Assembly: GCA_015711725.1 (NCBI GenBank)
Contig: JACVIX010000008.1
Coordinates: 1-45,479 of the forward strand
From: Candidatus Geothermincola primus
GTDB lineage: Bacteria; Actinomycetota; Geothermincolia; Geothermincolales; Geothermincolaceae
DNA length: 45,479 nt
Direction: 5' to 3'
The translations under genes were made by a program, and so were the position numbers. This document shows, one piece after another, positions 25,179 through 34,265 of the stretch. The notes beneath the pieces were generated by a model. The model was given only the letters and a program-made list of their open reading frames with translations. It was not told the DNA's origin and made no database searches. Numbering within the stretch: position 1 is the stretch's first letter; each line of letters opens with the position of its first letter.

Positions 25179-26516
25179 GTGGCGGACATAAGAGCTTTTC
25201 GCGGAATGATATACAATTCCAGCGTCAAAGGAGGCATGAACAAGCTAGTCGCTCCTCCTTACGACGTGATCGATGAGGAAGAACAAAAGAGGCTCCTTCG
25301 CCTACACCCCCATAACGTTGTGAGACTGATCCTCCCCGAAGATAAACTTAAGACCAATGACTATCCTTGGCAAGCCAAGGCTCGGTCATTTTACGAGGAA
25401 TGGAAATCTCGAGGGGTTTTTAAATCCAGCCTCAAACCCTCTATTTATGTCTACCGCCAGGATTTTCCCCTGCCGGAAGGTGGCAGGAGAAACCGGATAG
25501 CTTTAATCAATCTGTATAAAATCGAGAATTTCGGCACAAACGGTATCTATCCTCATGAGCAGACTTTCTCGGAAGTTACGGAGGAGCAATTAAATCTCTT
25601 GCGACATTGTCGGGCTAGTTTCAGCCAGATTTTTTCCCTTTTTAAGGACGACAAGGCTTTCTGGCTCTGTCTGGAGGATAAAATCCTTCCCTCGAGTAGA
25701 CTCCTATACCGGTTTACCACGGATGACGGCATTCTGCATGAGCTTATGGAGCTAAGCGATGCATCAGTGATAAACGAGCTCAGAAGTTATATGTCAGACA
25801 AGAAGATCTTCATCGCGGATGGTCATCATCGATATGAGACGGCTCTTCTCTACCGTGATGAGCGAAGGGAAAAAGAGAAAACGCAAGAGGAAAGGCCTTA
25901 TGATTTCGCCCTTATGGCTTTTGTGGGCATCAACGACCCGGGTCTAGTGATGCTCCCGGTACATCGCTTGATAAAGAGCTTTAACCTCCCCCCAGAAGAA
26001 GCCTTGCGCAAACTAGAGCGAAGCTGCTCAGTTGAGCGGGTAGGCGACACCCATAACAAAAAGGCGCTTGATAGCGTAACTTCCCAAGTTGTCCGGCGAG
26101 CTGGCAAAACTTCCATATTCGGATTGATAATTCCTGGGGGAATCTTCTTGATAAGGCCAAAAAGAAAGATAATGGTTGAAGACATCGCCGGGCGGAATCA
26201 TTCTGAAAAATGGAGGCGCCTGGATATCGCCATTCTCCACGAGGTGGTGATGAAAAATTTTCTTGGCCTGGGTGATGTGGACAGCGCTGATAAGGGGTAT
26301 TTTTTAAAATACACGATTGATACGCAGGAGATGGTGAAGGAAATCCTCTCGGGAAACTATCAGATGGGGTTCTTGGTAAAGCCACCCAGCCTGGAGGACG
26401 CATGGTCTATCTCTGCCCGTGGAGAAAAGCTCCCCCATAAAAGCACTTATTTTTACCCCAAGATACCCTCCGGCTTGGTGATTTATGACCACACGTCTGG
26501 TTTCTCTGCTGATTAG
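25179..26516 (+). CDS. DUF1015 family protein
   Basis: A 445-aa cytosolic protein of the usual DUF1015 length. The N-terminus IRAFRGMIYN...KLVAPPYDVID is the family signature, followed by LHPHNVVRLILPED, GIYPHEQTF and the invariant IADGHHRYETAL at about residue 212. The molecular function of the family is not established. Members are often near serine/phosphoserine metabolism genes in clostridia and actinobacteria, but not here. The start is GTG with AGAGGTAG upstream. It converges on holA, with 4 nt of overlap between the two stop regions. Confidence 0.92.
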   Translation: MADIRAFRGMIYNSSVKGGMNKLVAPPYDVIDEEEQKRLLRLHPHNVVRLILPEDKLKTNDYPWQAKARSFYEEWKSRGVFKSSLKPSIYVYRQDFPLPEGGRRNRIALINLYKIENFGTNGIYPHEQTFSEVTEEQLNLLRHCRASFSQIFSLFKDDKAFWLCLEDKILPSSRLLYRFTTDDGILHELMELSDASVINELRSYMSDKKIFIADGHHRYETALLYRDERREKEKTQEERPYDFALMAFVGINDPGLVMLPVHRLIKSFNLPPEEALRKLERSCSVERVGDTHNKKALDSVTSQVVRRAGKTSIFGLIIPGGIFLIRPKRKIMVEDIAGRNHSEKWRRLDIAILHEVVMKNFLGLGDVDSADKGYFLKYTIDTQEMVKEILSGNYQMGFLVKPPSLEDAWSISARGEKLPHKSTYFYPKIPSGLVIYDHTSGFSAD

Positions 26517-27517
26517 TCCTGGCGAATCCCGCAAATATCATATATTAAAATCTCTAGGGAGCATTCCGCAGACCTCTCGGAGTTTTTGGAAGCTATGTCA
26601 AATTCCAGTAATCTTCTGTAAATTTTCTTCAGATCGTCTATATCATATTTACTGGATTGTTCCTTAAGTTTTTCCATTATGAAAGGCGCAACTTTCAGAT
26701 GCTCCTCCCCCAAATCCGTTTTTTTTCTTTTGAAAGAGAGTGCTTTGTATCGAATCAACAGTCGATATTGCCGAACCAGACGATTAAAGATCTCCAGTTC
26801 CCTCTCCCCTTGCCTCAAAAGACTGTGGAGTAGTTTCAACGACGTGTCTATGTTTCTTAAAGCGATCTGATCAACCAGCTCATAAACGGTATGCTCCGCG
26901 GTTAAAGATATCAAAGGAACCACATCTTCGAGGTCGATATGGGCTTTATGGTCATAAAAGACATCGATCTTTTCCGCTGCGGAATATAGGCCTTGTAAAT
27001 CATAACCTATACTTTCAAGTAGAAAAGCTAATGCTCGGTTGGAGATAGTCTTTCCCTTATCCCGAAAGAGACTCTTGATCAAGGAAGGATATTCCCTTCT
27101 TGCATACTTAGGTTGTTCTATTACCTTCCCATAGTTCTCCACCAGCTTGTACAATTTATTTTTTCTATCGATGCCCACGCCCGAGAATATTATGCATGAT
27201 GTTTCCACTGGATTCTGAAGATAACTCTCCATTTTCTTTAAATCCCGGGGGGAGATATGCTGCGCCTCTCTCACCAAAAGGACCCTTTTCTCCGCGCCAA
27301 AAGGTGTGGTTTGCGCCCTCAGAAGGGCGGCTTCCAGGTCATCGGTTCCGGCGTCTATATCTTCGAAATTCAAATCCAGATCAGGGGAGGCCGAGATCTT
27401 TTGCGCAATCAGGGCAGTCGTTCTTTTCACTCTGTAAGGGTCTTTAGAGGTTAGGAGGACAACTTTCTGGAGAATATCCCTTTTAAGGCTCAGGCTCTCT
27501 CTGCGGCCATCGCTCAC
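26513..27517 (-). CDS. holA: DNA polymerase III subunit delta
   Basis: A 334-aa protein of HolA length. It has an AAA+-like N-terminal fold without a Walker A (LLTSKDPYRVKRTTALIAQK), then TTPFGAEKRVLLVREAQ and the second-domain helix GYDLQGLYSAAEKIDVF, typical of the delta subunit (G.DL..L..E..K). The C-terminal collar domain carries RQGERELEIFNRLVRQYR. Delta opens the beta clamp for loading. It is translationally coupled to comEC (4-nt overlap) in the very common comEA-comEC-holA order, which strongly supports the call. Confidence 0.92.
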   Translation of the reverse strand: MSDGRRESLSLKRDILQKVVLLTSKDPYRVKRTTALIAQKISASPDLDLNFEDIDAGTDDLEAALLRAQTTPFGAEKRVLLVREAQHISPRDLKKMESYLQNPVETSCIIFSGVGIDRKNKLYKLVENYGKVIEQPKYARREYPSLIKSLFRDKGKTISNRALAFLLESIGYDLQGLYSAAEKIDVFYDHKAHIDLEDVVPLISLTAEHTVYELVDQIALRNIDTSLKLLHSLLRQGERELEIFNRLVRQYRLLIRYKALSFKRKKTDLGEEHLKVAPFIMEKLKEQSSKYDIDDLKKIYRRLLEFDIASKNSERSAECSLEILIYDICGIRQD

Positions 27518-29847
27518 CGTCTCGCCCCTTTTATCCCAACTGAATATCCTTCACCGTCCACTTCGATTATAATATCACCGCATTGGTCCGTTCGGTAGAT
27601 TTGCGACCCTATATATCGGAGAGACTCCAGGGTCTCGGCGTTGGGATGCCCATAGTCATTATCTCGACCTACCGATATCACTGATATCAAGGGGTTTACT
27701 TTGGAGAAAAAGTCTAAGCTTCTTTGGGAGAACCCACCATGATGGGGAACTTTCAAGATGTCCGCCTTCAGATCCATCTGCATATCCAAAAGTTTGCCTT
27801 CTTGCTCGCTTTCGATGTCGCCAGTGAGCAAAATACTGAAAGAGGGAGTGCTTATCCTTAAAACTAGCGACTGATCGTTTTCCGTCGCCAGAGTTATCTC
27901 TGACTCTTTGGGGGAAAGAACTTCTATTCGCAATTCCTGAAAGGTATATATCTCCCCAGCTCTTCCTGTAATCCTTTGCGCCCCCTCAAGATCCACCTTC
28001 TCCGACCATTCTCGATAGAAAGAGCCTCCCTCAAGACCAACTTCCATAACTGCACCCACTGAGCACTCGTCCAAACACCCTGATAGTCCAGCAACGTGGT
28101 CCTTGTCCGGATGGCTGAGTATCATTAGGTCTATATCGCGGATGGAATAATCTTTGAGCTTTCGCCGCAATAGCTGAGAGTCCTCTCCCCCATCGATTAA
28201 TATATTCTCACCGCAGGAATTCTGTAAAAGGATAGAATCCCCTTGGCCCACGTCAAAAAATATGATCCTCGCCTTAAGATCGCCTATCCCGGAACTTAAC
28301 CTCAAAGGCATGCTAGAAAAAATAATTATCGTAATTAAAGCCGCGAGGAACAATTTATTCAGTTTAAGCTTTCTACCCCTCCCCCAAATAAAGGCTGCCC
28401 AGAGAGATAGATAATAAGCTATCACAGTAAATGTATTAAGGATGGTGGATTTAAAGTTAAGCACAGCCCAGTTTGGATAAGCGACGGTATGGGCAACTAT
28501 CAACACGTATTTAAGGCAAAACCTGCCGAGTAATGCCGGCAACACCGCTAATGGAAGCTGAAAATATTTAAATATAGCTCCGATAAATCCGCATGCCATA
28601 ACCACCGGCATCAATGGCAGAACCATGAGATTAGCCAATGGGGCGATCAACGAAATCTCTCCAAAGGTCGAGATTAAAAGCGGGGCGGTAGCCATCTGAA
28701 CTGCCATGGTAGCGGATATAAGCCTGTTGATCTTATTATCTTTCAGCGCAAAAGTTTCCATAAGCGGTCGGTGCAACAAAATCAAGCTCAAGATGGATAG
28801 AAAAGAAAGCAGAAAACTGATGTTATAAATCCAGTGGGGTTTCCATAATAGCATCAGCGTACCCGCTAGGCTCAACGCGGATAGACCATGGAAATCGGCG
28901 AAGAGGATGGCGGAGGAGGAGATTATAAAAACTACCAAAGCGGAACGTATTATCGCCGGCCTTCCTCCCGTTATCAACACATAGAAAGATATCGAGATTA
29001 GCTGGGAGAGAAAGAGTACAAGCGAGCTCATGCGCAGCCTTTTGCCCAAATAGATGATCAGGCCCGCCAATATGGTCAGATGCAAGCCGGAGGCTGAGCA
29101 GATATGGATTAATCCGGTTCTCTTGAGGGCGTTGTTTTCGTCTATGTTCAGTTGGCGATAATCTCCCAACATAATCCCCGAGATGAGTTTCCCTTCCTTC
29201 CCACCGCCCATCTCCTCCATGCAAAACCTGTATATAGTTTTCCTAAATTTGTTAATTAATGATTTAATCGCGCTTGATGGCCCGCTAATCTTAAACATGT
29301 CGGAACAGCGAACTATTCCATCGATTCCCGAGGTCCTATCCCTGAGACGAATTAAATCCCCTATGACTCGGACTCTCTCTCCCCATTCAATTATGTCCTT
29401 TTCTTTTCGTCTGTGATCCGTGACGCTTATCTTGAGCCTCTCGCCCTCACTTACTCCCAACGCTGGATTTCCATCCGTCTCTATAATCAAGCCGCCTGTT
29501 TCCGGAAGAAAAGGCGAATCTAAGGTTAGCTCGCCCTCTATCTTTACATTATGTAATATTTTATATTCTTGATTTCCCTTACCTTCTTGCCCCTTCGCGC
29601 AAATCAGTCCTCCAGTTGCTACAATGATGATTAACAGCCCCAGCCATAAGAGACGTGGCGATCTCCTGAAGAAAAGAAACGCAAAACAAAGCCCGCATGT
29701 AAGAATAGCCCAGTATACTCCAATAGGCGGGCGGCACCGGTCATAGATGAAAATGCTCAAGGCAAGAGCCGCGAAGATGAACGCAAGGCGATAGGAATAG
29801 ACGCGGAGGGTCAGGTCGTCTAGTTTCTTAAATGCTGTGTTTATCAT
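27514..29847 (-). CDS. comEC: ComEC/Rec2 DNA uptake channel protein
   Basis: A 777-aa membrane protein. The N-terminal membrane segments enclose a DUF4131-like OB-fold region (about residues 90-190). The competence domain begins near GKLISGIMLGDYRQL and contains LIHICSASGLHLTILAGLI, a highly conserved ComEC segment. A C-terminal metallo-beta-lactamase-like domain has FFDVGQGDSILLQ, LSHPDKDHVAGL (HxxxDH) and LKVPHHGGFSQRS. It imports single-stranded DNA during natural transformation. The last domain, with intact motifs, may degrade the non-transported strand. The gene follows comEA by 38 nt. A clear Shine-Dalgarno close to the ATG is not visible. Confidence 0.95.
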   Translation of the reverse strand: MINTAFKKLDDLTLRVYSYRLAFIFAALALSIFIYDRCRPPIGVYWAILTCGLCFAFLFFRRSPRLLWLGLLIIIVATGGLICAKGQEGKGNQEYKILHNVKIEGELTLDSPFLPETGGLIIETDGNPALGVSEGERLKISVTDHRRKEKDIIEWGERVRVIGDLIRLRDRTSGIDGIVRCSDMFKISGPSSAIKSLINKFRKTIYRFCMEEMGGGKEGKLISGIMLGDYRQLNIDENNALKRTGLIHICSASGLHLTILAGLIIYLGKRLRMSSLVLFLSQLISISFYVLITGGRPAIIRSALVVFIISSSAILFADFHGLSALSLAGTLMLLWKPHWIYNISFLLSFLSILSLILLHRPLMETFALKDNKINRLISATMAVQMATAPLLISTFGEISLIAPLANLMVLPLMPVVMACGFIGAIFKYFQLPLAVLPALLGRFCLKYVLIVAHTVAYPNWAVLNFKSTILNTFTVIAYYLSLWAAFIWGRGRKLKLNKLFLAALITIIIFSSMPLRLSSGIGDLKARIIFFDVGQGDSILLQNSCGENILIDGGEDSQLLRRKLKDYSIRDIDLMILSHPDKDHVAGLSGCLDECSVGAVMEVGLEGGSFYREWSEKVDLEGAQRITGRAGEIYTFQELRIEVLSPKESEITLATENDQSLVLRISTPSFSILLTGDIESEQEGKLLDMQMDLKADILKVPHHGGFSQRSLDFFSKVNPLISVISVGRDNDYGHPNAETLESLRYIGSQIYRTDQCGDIIIEVDGEGYSVGIKGARR

Positions 29848-29885
29848 AAGTCGGCTTCGGGGGACCTATTCCTCTTATATCATTA

Positions 29886-30485
29886 TTAGATGGTGATCAG
29901 ATCTTTTATATCATTGAATTTCTTATCACCGATCCCTTTTACTTTTTTCAGTTCTTCGACGGATTTAAAACCTCCATTTTTTTCCCGGTACTCCACAATA
30001 TTCTTAGCCAAGGTGGGACCAATGCCCGGCAAAGCTTCTAACTCCTTCGCTGTTGCCTCATTTACGTTTATCTTTCCGGAGGCGTCGGTCCCCATATCGG
30101 AATTCACCCTTTCCCCTACCACTGGCACATAGATTTTCTGGCCATCCCTTAGTTTCTCCGCCAGATTAACAGGCTTGAGATCCGCTTGGGGAAGTGTTCC
30201 TCCCGCCTTTTCCAAAGCCTCGCCAACTCTGCATCCCTCATCAAGCTGATACAGACCAGGCCGTGCAACCGCCCCGGCAACATGCACTACTATCTGGGTG
30301 GGAACCTTTTCCGTCTCCCCTGGCTTCTCTTCCTTGGCGATGAATACCTTTTTCTGAGAGTGGGAGATTGCGTAGAGATAAACGAAGCAACATAGCGAGC
30401 TCACCACCACTAGACCAGCAAGCGCCAGTTTCCAGTAAGGGAGATATAAAATTTTCTCTACGAATGGAGATAGCTTCTTATGCAT
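29886..30485 (-). CDS. comEA: ComEA-type DNA-binding competence protein
   Basis: A 199-aa protein. One membrane anchor lies near residues 17-40 (YWKLALAGLVVVSSLCCFVYLYAI). A SLBB domain (VVHVAGAVARPGLYQLDEG ... LRDGQKIYVP) is followed by a C-terminal tandem helix-hairpin-helix domain (INVNEATAKELEALPGIGPT and VEELKKVKGIGDKKF). ComEA binds double-stranded DNA at the outer membrane face and delivers it to ComEC. AAGGAGG precedes the ATG. No pilin or comGA genes are in the window, so competence cannot be judged from here. Confidence 0.94.
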   Translation of the reverse strand: MHKKLSPFVEKILYLPYWKLALAGLVVVSSLCCFVYLYAISHSQKKVFIAKEEKPGETEKVPTQIVVHVAGAVARPGLYQLDEGCRVGEALEKAGGTLPQADLKPVNLAEKLRDGQKIYVPVVGERVNSDMGTDASGKINVNEATAKELEALPGIGPTLAKNIVEYREKNGGFKSVEELKKVKGIGDKKFNDIKDLITI

Positions 30486-30611
30486 CGATTTCCTCCTTAT
30501 TCATGAAGATGCTGTAAGCTAATATTTCTCGGAGAAACACAGAGATGTATTATTTACAGATTGAAAAATATCACTCAGGAAATATAATAATGAAGTATCT
30601 ATAGCTATCCG

Positions 30612-33086
30612 CTATATCACGATGTTCACTAATTTGCCCGGCACAACAATGACCTTTTTGATCTGGCGATCCTGTATGATCTGTTTGATCCGGGAAGACC
30701 CTAAAGCGAGTTCTTCCATCTCCTGGGGCTTTATATCCGCTTCCACTTCCACCCGATCCCGCACCTTGCCGTTCACCTGTATCACCATGGTGATGGTTTC
30801 CGCCTTGGCCATGTTCTCGTCCCAAGTTGGCCAAGGCTGTTGGTGTACGCTGTAATCTCCTCCTATTTCGCTCCACAACTCCTCGCAGATAAAGGGGGCG
30901 AAGGGGGCAAGAATTAAGATCATGCTTTCCACAGCCTTACGGCCCTCGTAGGTGTTGAATAAGCTTGGAGCTTCCTCCATAAATTTGCCTAAAACATTTA
31001 CGAATTCCATAATTCGCGCAATTGCGGTGTTGAAGGAAAATCTCTCGATGTCCAGGGTAACTTGCTTGACGGTACGATGGGTCCAGTGAACCATCTCCTT
31101 GAGAAGGACATCCTCTTCCGTTACTGGATTGGCCTTCAAAGTCAGGATATTCAGATATCGATATACCAGCCTCCAGACTCTGTGCAGAAAGCGGTAGCAT
31201 CCTTCGATCCCCGATTCGCTCCACTCCTTGTCCGCCTCGGGGGGGCCCAAGAAGAGAATGAATAGCCTCAATGTATCCGCTCCGTAACTGTCCAGGAATT
31301 CCCCAGGCGTGATAATGTTGCCCTTGGATTTGCTCATTTTGGCCCCGCCCATAACCACCATGCCTTGGCATAAAAGATTGGTAAATGGTTCATCGAAGTC
31401 CACCAGCTTGAGATCGTAAAGCACTTTGGTGAAGAAACGCGAATATAGCAGATGAAGTATGGCGTGTTCTATGCCTCCAATATACTGGTCTACCGGTAGC
31501 CAATAATCTATCTCCCCTTTATTAAAAGCCTCCTTTTCGTTACGGGGATCAGCGAAGCGGATGAAGTACCATGAAGAGTCGACGAAAGTATCCATGGTAT
31601 CGGTTTCGCGTTCCGCCCTGCCTCCGCATGAGGGACATGCGGTCAAGCGAAACTGTTCGGAACGCTCCAGGGGTGAAGGTCCCTCAGGGAAAAAGTCCAC
31701 GTCCTCGGGGAGCAATACAGGGAGGTCTTTCTCTGGCACAGTTACTATCCCGCATTTATCACAGTAGACGATAGGAATGGGCACGCCCCAATATCTCTGA
31801 CGGGAGATCAACCAGTCCCTTAAACGGTAGTTTACCTCACGATGCCCCCATCCATTTTCCTCAAGATATTGAGGTACCCTCGATTCCTTTCCTTCCAAGC
31901 TATCTAGCCCATCAAAGAGCCCAGAATTAATCATGATGCCCTCGCCCTCGTAGGCAGCATCCATGGTCTCCGGATCCAGTTCTCCCTCATACGGTTTGAT
32001 TACCACCCGCAATGGGAGGGAATATTTTTTGGCAAACTCAAAGTCCCTCTGGTCATGAGCAGGAACGGCCATAACCGCCCCGGTGCCATATTCCATCAAA
32101 ACGAAATTGGCGGTCCATATGGGCACCTCTTCCCCGTTGACCGGATTTATCGCATAAGCGTTCAAGAAAACGCCCTCCTTTTCCACGTCTAGCGCGGTCA
32201 ACTCGATCTCGGTCTTACCCTTCAACCTTTCCCTAAAATCGAAGACCTCCTTTTCCAGCTTCGTTCCCTTGGTCAAACGATCCACCAAGGGATGCTCCGG
32301 CGCCAGCAGAAAGAAAGTCACTCCCCATAGGGTATCGGGCCTGGTGGTAAAGATCCCGATGGTTTCGCCGGTCTCCTTTACTTTGAAAAACACCTTGCAT
32401 CCGTTGGATTTTCCAATCCAGTTGCGTTGCATCACCAGAACCCTTTCGGGCCAGCCTTTGAGCTTCTCCATATCCTCCAGTAATCTCTCCGCGTAATCGG
32501 TAATCTTGAGAAACCACTGATCGAGGAGTTTCTTCTCCACTAGGGTGTCGCATCTCTCGCAGTAACCGTTAATCACCTGCTCATTGGCTAGCACCGTCCT
32601 ACACGAAGGACACCAATTTGCTTTTGCCTCAGCCTTATATGCCAAGCCATTCTCGTAGAATTTCAGGAATAGCCATTGAGTCCACTTGTAGTAATCCGGG
32701 GAGCAGGTGGCCAGCTCGCGGTCCCAGTCATAAGAGTAGCCAAGCCTCCGCAAGTCCCGTTTCAGTAGGGCAATGTTGTCCCAAGTATATCTGGCGGGAT
32801 GAACCCCTGAACGGATGGCGGCGTTTTCCGCGGGGAGGCCAAAGCCATCCCACCCCATGGGATGCAGGACATTCCAGCCATTCCTGGCATAATAACGGGC
32901 TAAAACATCTCCCAAGTTATAGTTGGCCACATGCCCTATATGGGCTGGTCCCGACGGGTATGGAAACATTACTAGAATATATTTCTTCTTATGCTCCGGG
33001 TCTCGCGAGGTCTTGTAAATATTGTCCTCTTCCCATCGGCTCATCCACTTATCTTCTATCTTTGAAAAATCGTATTTTTCTTGCAA
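30612..33086 (-). CDS. leuS: Leucyl-tRNA synthetase
   Basis: An 824-aa class I synthetase of bacterial LeuS length. The HIGH-type motif is in [36 protein letters not shown] is diagnostic. The editing domain (CP1) carries [14 protein letters not shown] and the [15 protein letters not shown] motif whose Asp positions the mischarged amino acid. KMSKS is in [12 protein letters not shown] zinc-type CPSC/CERC pair lies near residues 180-200. The start is TTG, with GAGGTGG 5 nt upstream. The gene is preceded by a 214-bp AT-rich leader and followed by comEA after 126 nt. Confidence 0.97.
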   Translation of the reverse strand: MQEKYDFSKIEDKWMSRWEEDNIYKTSRDPEHKKKYILVMFPYPSGPAHIGHVANYNLGDVLARYYARNGWNVLHPMGWDGFGLPAENAAIRSGVHPARYTWDNIALLKRDLRRLGYSYDWDRELATCSPDYYKWTQWLFLKFYENGLAYKAEAKANWCPSCRTVLANEQVINGYCERCDTLVEKKLLDQWFLKITDYAERLLEDMEKLKGWPERVLVMQRNWIGKSNGCKVFFKVKETGETIGIFTTRPDTLWGVTFFLLAPEHPLVDRLTKGTKLEKEVFDFRERLKGKTEIELTALDVEKEGVFLNAYAINPVNGEEVPIWTANFVLMEYGTGAVMAVPAHDQRDFEFAKKYSLPLRVVIKPYEGELDPETMDAAYEGEGIMINSGLFDGLDSLEGKESRVPQYLEENGWGHREVNYRLRDWLISRQRYWGVPIPIVYCDKCGIVTVPEKDLPVLLPEDVDFFPEGPSPLERSEQFRLTACPSCGGRAERETDTMDTFVDSSWYFIRFADPRNEKEAFNKGEIDYWLPVDQYIGGIEHAILHLLYSRFFTKVLYDLKLVDFDEPFTNLLCQGMVVMGGAKMSKSKGNIITPGEFLDSYGADTLRLFILFLGPPEADKEWSESGIEGCYRFLHRVWRLVYRYLNILTLKANPVTEEDVLLKEMVHWTHRTVKQVTLDIERFSFNTAIARIMEFVNVLGKFMEEAPSLFNTYEGRKAVESMILILAPFAPFICEELWSEIGGDYSVHQQPWPTWDENMAKAETITMVIQVNGKVRDRVEVEADIKPQEMEELALGSSRIKQIIQDRQIKKVIVVPGKLVNIVI

Positions 33087-33234
33087 CTTACCACCTCGAT
33101 CAGCTGTTCCCGCTCGACTAGTCCTTCAACCAAACAATATATTTATTCTTTCACCAACCGGCGACTCTCCAGTTTTTGTCCTAATTTTTCCCTATATCGC
33201 CTCCCGCCTTATCTATTTCTTCAACTTAAAATAT

Positions 33235-33263
33235 TTATTATGTTATACAATATGTTATAATAA
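33235..33263. repeat. Imperfect palindrome with internal direct repeat in the leuS upstream region
   Basis: TTATTAT (33235-33241) and ATAATAA (33257-33263) are inverted 7-bp arms. They enclose two direct copies of TATGTTATA with a 12-bp period. This lies about 150 nt upstream of the leuS TTG start, between leuS and the PP-loop gene, both on the minus strand. It could be an operator or simply AT-rich promoter DNA. No T-box elements were recognised. Confidence 0.4.
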
Positions 33264-33300
33264 ATCAAGTTGAGAAATTAATCTATTGACTAATTTTTCT

Positions 33301-34254
33301 CTAGCCCTCACGCGACTTATCTCTTTGCACCTGGATTATCTCCCCGGTCGAAAGGGGCTTCTTACCCTTACCATACCTACCGAGGAGGTTTGCCGTGGTT
33401 CTTATTATATCAGGATTCAGTGTCCCTCCAGGGGGAGTGGTTCTAATCAGAGCGGTGGGCCCTGGTATATCCCCTTCCTTGAAGAGAAAATCGGTAGGCA
33501 AGGATATTTCCGCCAGAATCTCGTTTTCTCTTTCGTTTCTTCCTATCACTATACGGTTATTTCCCTCCCAGAAATGCCTTCCTATTTTAAGTAGCTCCAC
33601 ATCTTCGCGATTGAAATCCGGTATCCTAGCCATGAGATCCTTTAGCCTACGGGAGAATTCTGGATCGGTTAAAAGACATCCACCCGCCGGATTCTTATAG
33701 CCCTTCACCCCCCACTCTCTCGCCAGCTGCAGCTGTATCTTCCTGGATCTCCCTTCTATTCCCAGAAGCTCCTCTCTATTTACCCATCCAAGTTTTTCCG
33801 GCAGCGTCGGAGGCAGCAACTTTGCGGACAGAGGGCGTAGAAGATATTCGCCAGCGCCAGATTCCCGTGCTACCATATCTAGCGCTTGGCGATTCTGGGA
33901 CATGGGCCTTTCCCCCAGTACCTCCCCGGTTGCGATAAAGTCAGCCCCTTCGCGTCTACCCGCTTCCATAGCCCTCCTCACCATCATGGTATGACAATCG
34001 ATGCAGGGATTCATGTTTCTGCCGAAGCCATGTTTGGGAGATTTTAGGATTTCCAGCATATCATCTGTGACATCCTCGACCACCAATCTGATACCCATCT
34101 CCGCAGCGCCCTTCCAGGTGCCCTCGCATGAAAAAAAGGGCGAGACGAAACATATCCCCACGACATCGTGTCCCAATCTCTGCATCAGCCTGGCGGCTAG
34201 AAAGGAATCTAATCCTCCGGATAATAAAACTAAGCACTTAGTTTTCTTGTCCAT
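33301..34254 (-). CDS. ThiI/MnmA-like PP-loop sulfurtransferase with C-terminal NFACT-R-like region
   Basis: A protein of about 317 aa. The N-terminal PP-loop CLVLLSGGLDSFLAARLMQ (SGGxDS) binds ATP. Next come MNPCIDCHTMMVRRAMEAG with conserved cysteines and FIATGEVLGERPMSQN, as in MnmA/ThiI-related tRNA thiolases. A GGCLLTDPEFSRRLKDL segment follows. The last 90 residues (LLKIGRHFWEGNNRIVIGRN) resemble the RNA-binding NFACT-R/DUF814 fold. A tRNA 2- or 4-thiouridine synthase role is inferred. The THUMP domain of classical ThiI is missing, and the length is short for MnmA. The ORF track start at 34395 runs into the neighbouring gene. The ATG at 34254, 11 nt after that gene's stop, fits. Confidence 0.75.
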   Translation of the reverse strand: MDKKTKCLVLLSGGLDSFLAARLMQRLGHDVVGICFVSPFFSCEGTWKGAAEMGIRLVVEDVTDDMLEILKSPKHGFGRNMNPCIDCHTMMVRRAMEAGRREGADFIATGEVLGERPMSQNRQALDMVARESGAGEYLLRPLSAKLLPPTLPEKLGWVNREELLGIEGRSRKIQLQLAREWGVKGYKNPAGGCLLTDPEFSRRLKDLMARIPDFNREDVELLKIGRHFWEGNNRIVIGRNERENEILAEISLPTDFLFKEGDIPGPTALIRTTPPGGTLNPDIIRTTANLLGRYGKGKKPLSTGEIIQVQRDKSREG

Positions 34255-34265
34255 GAAATATGTTC

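Noticed and set aside
33087-33300. T-box leader upstream of leuS (GAGGTGGTAA resembles part of a T-box)
   Set aside because: The match is just the Shine-Dalgarno region. There is no specifier stem-loop, AG-bulge or terminator/antiterminator pair.
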